Positions 63,543 to 64,000 of a stretch of 64,000 nt of DNA are shown here, in pieces. Every line of letters starts with the position of its first letter. Position 1 is the stretch's first letter. The DNA is taken from NCBI RefSeq assembly GCF_013113735.1, contig NZ_CP053346.1, positions 3,238,001-3,302,000 on the forward strand. Direction: 5' to 3'. This DNA is from Sphingomonas sp. AP4-R1 (GTDB lineage Bacteria > Pseudomonadota > Alphaproteobacteria > Sphingomonadales > Sphingomonadaceae). Position numbers and translations under genes: made by a program. The notes below the pieces were generated by a model. It saw nothing but the letters and a program-made list of their open reading frames with translations, did no database searches and was not told the origin of the DNA.

Positions 63543-64000
63543 GCCTCATCCCTGAGGCGGGCGCCCGCGTCCGCCTTTGGGACTGGCCGGTCCGCATCTG
63601 CCACTGGTCGTTCGTGATCCTGCTTCCCGTCCAGTGGTGGACAATGAAGAAGGGCATGATCGACTGGCACATGCGCCTCGGTCTCGTGATGCTGGCGCTG
63701 GTGCTGTTCCGCATAGTGTGGGGTTTCATCGGGCCGGAGACGGCGCGCTTCAGCCGCTTCGTGAAGGGGCCGGGGCCGATCCTCGCCTATCTGCGCGGGA
63801 AAGCGGAGCCGGTCGTCGGTCACAATCCGGTCGGCGCGCTCAGCGTGATCGCCTTGCTGGGGCTGCTCGCCGCGCAGGTGGGCGTGGGCCTGTTCACACA
63901 GGACGTCGATGGCTTCGCCTCGGGCCCGCTCGCCATCTGGATATCCTATGATGCGGCGGACAAGGCGCGCCATTGGCACGGGCTGATCTTCAACCTGCTG
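63539..64000 (+). CDS. Cytochrome b561-type membrane protein (cut by right edge)
   Basis: Starts at a GTG overlapping the cytochrome c' stop. The visible 154 residues match the cytochrome b561 family: VRLWDWPVRICHWSFVILLPVQWWT (first haem His in ICHW), MIDWHMRLGLVMLALVLFRIVWGFIGPETARFSRFVKGP (second His), VVGHNPVGALSVIALLGLLAAQVGVGLFTQDVDGFASGPLA and KARHWHGLIFNLL with a further His before the window ends. It would transfer electrons between the membrane quinone pool and the cytochrome c'. The C-terminus is not in the window. Confidence 0.9.
   Translation, partial: MSLIPEAGARVRLWDWPVRICHWSFVILLPVQWWTMKKGMIDWHMRLGLVMLALVLFRIVWGFIGPETARFSRFVKGPGPILAYLRGKAEPVVGHNPVGALSVIALLGLLAAQVGVGLFTQDVDGFASGPLAIWISYDAADKARHWHGLIFNLL

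Overview
The window looks like ordinary core chromosome from a high-GC alphaproteobacterium of the Sphingomonadales (Sphingomonas-like). Evidence read from the sequence: four secreted proteins with a C-terminal PEP-x-x-W / hydrophobic helix / Arg-rich sorting tail, two large TonB-dependent receptors, a secreted alkaline phosphatase carrying the Sphingomonas PhoK active-site pattern, tandem PilZ and Tim44-like proteins, and short palindromic dispersed repeats. I see no integrase, transposase, phage gene, plasmid function or CRISPR array. Base and codon use look uniform across the window.

Layout. 1-3.3 kb: a DEAD-box RNA helicase cut by the left edge, a repeat-rich gap, and glmS. 3.3-12.8 kb: a secreted beta-propeller dehydrogenase-like protein, anmK, two small unknown genes, a DHA2-type MFS pump, asd, an exported catalase overlapping an exported ankyrin-repeat protein, and a PEP-tailed protein. 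13-18 kb: an AraC regulator, an amidohydrolase, a glycine-rich lipoprotein, an alpha/beta hydrolase and trpS. 18-26 kb: tandem-PilZ protein, murJ, secB, Tim44-like protein, mltA, an Smr protein, dapE and a GST. 26-35 kb: engB-yidC-yidD-rnpA-rpmH (one minus-strand run), comM, a DUF805 protein, tRNA-Leu(CAA), folE, a double retropepsin-like protein, and era-rnc. 35-42 kb: all on the minus strand, phoK-like phosphatase, TonB receptor, Tat-exported flavin amine oxidase and a c-type cytochrome. 42-48 kb: trmFO, a slipin, a DUF488 protein, a low-complexity protein, a divergent glycerate kinase / hydroxyacid dehydrogenase pair and a glycosyltransferase-like protein. 48.6-54 kb: a CoA-transferase divergent from a LysR regulator, then a TonB receptor. 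54-56 kb: two PEP-tailed proteins, one a GDSL esterase. 56-61.7 kb: the ribosome/RNA cluster pnp-rpsO-truB-(GNAT)-(lipoprotein)-rbfA. 61.8-64 kb: a disordered DUF2171 protein and the start of a cytochrome c' / cytochrome b561 operon cut by the right edge.

Functional threads. Cell envelope and wall recycling (glmS, anmK, murJ, mltA, dapE, yidC, secB), RNA and ribosome biogenesis (helicase, rnc, era, rnpA, rbfA, truB, rpsO, pnp, trmFO, comM), and periplasmic redox chemistry (catalase-ankyrin, amine oxidase-cytochrome c, cytochrome c'-b561) recur. The most interesting points are the amine oxidase/cytochrome c/TonB receptor locus, which resembles the nicotine oxidoreductase NicA2-CycN arrangement; a family of double-hairpin repeats placed at gene 3' ends, one copy of which appears to hold both the rbfA stop codon and the start of the next gene; and an octamer microsatellite abutting a stop codon.
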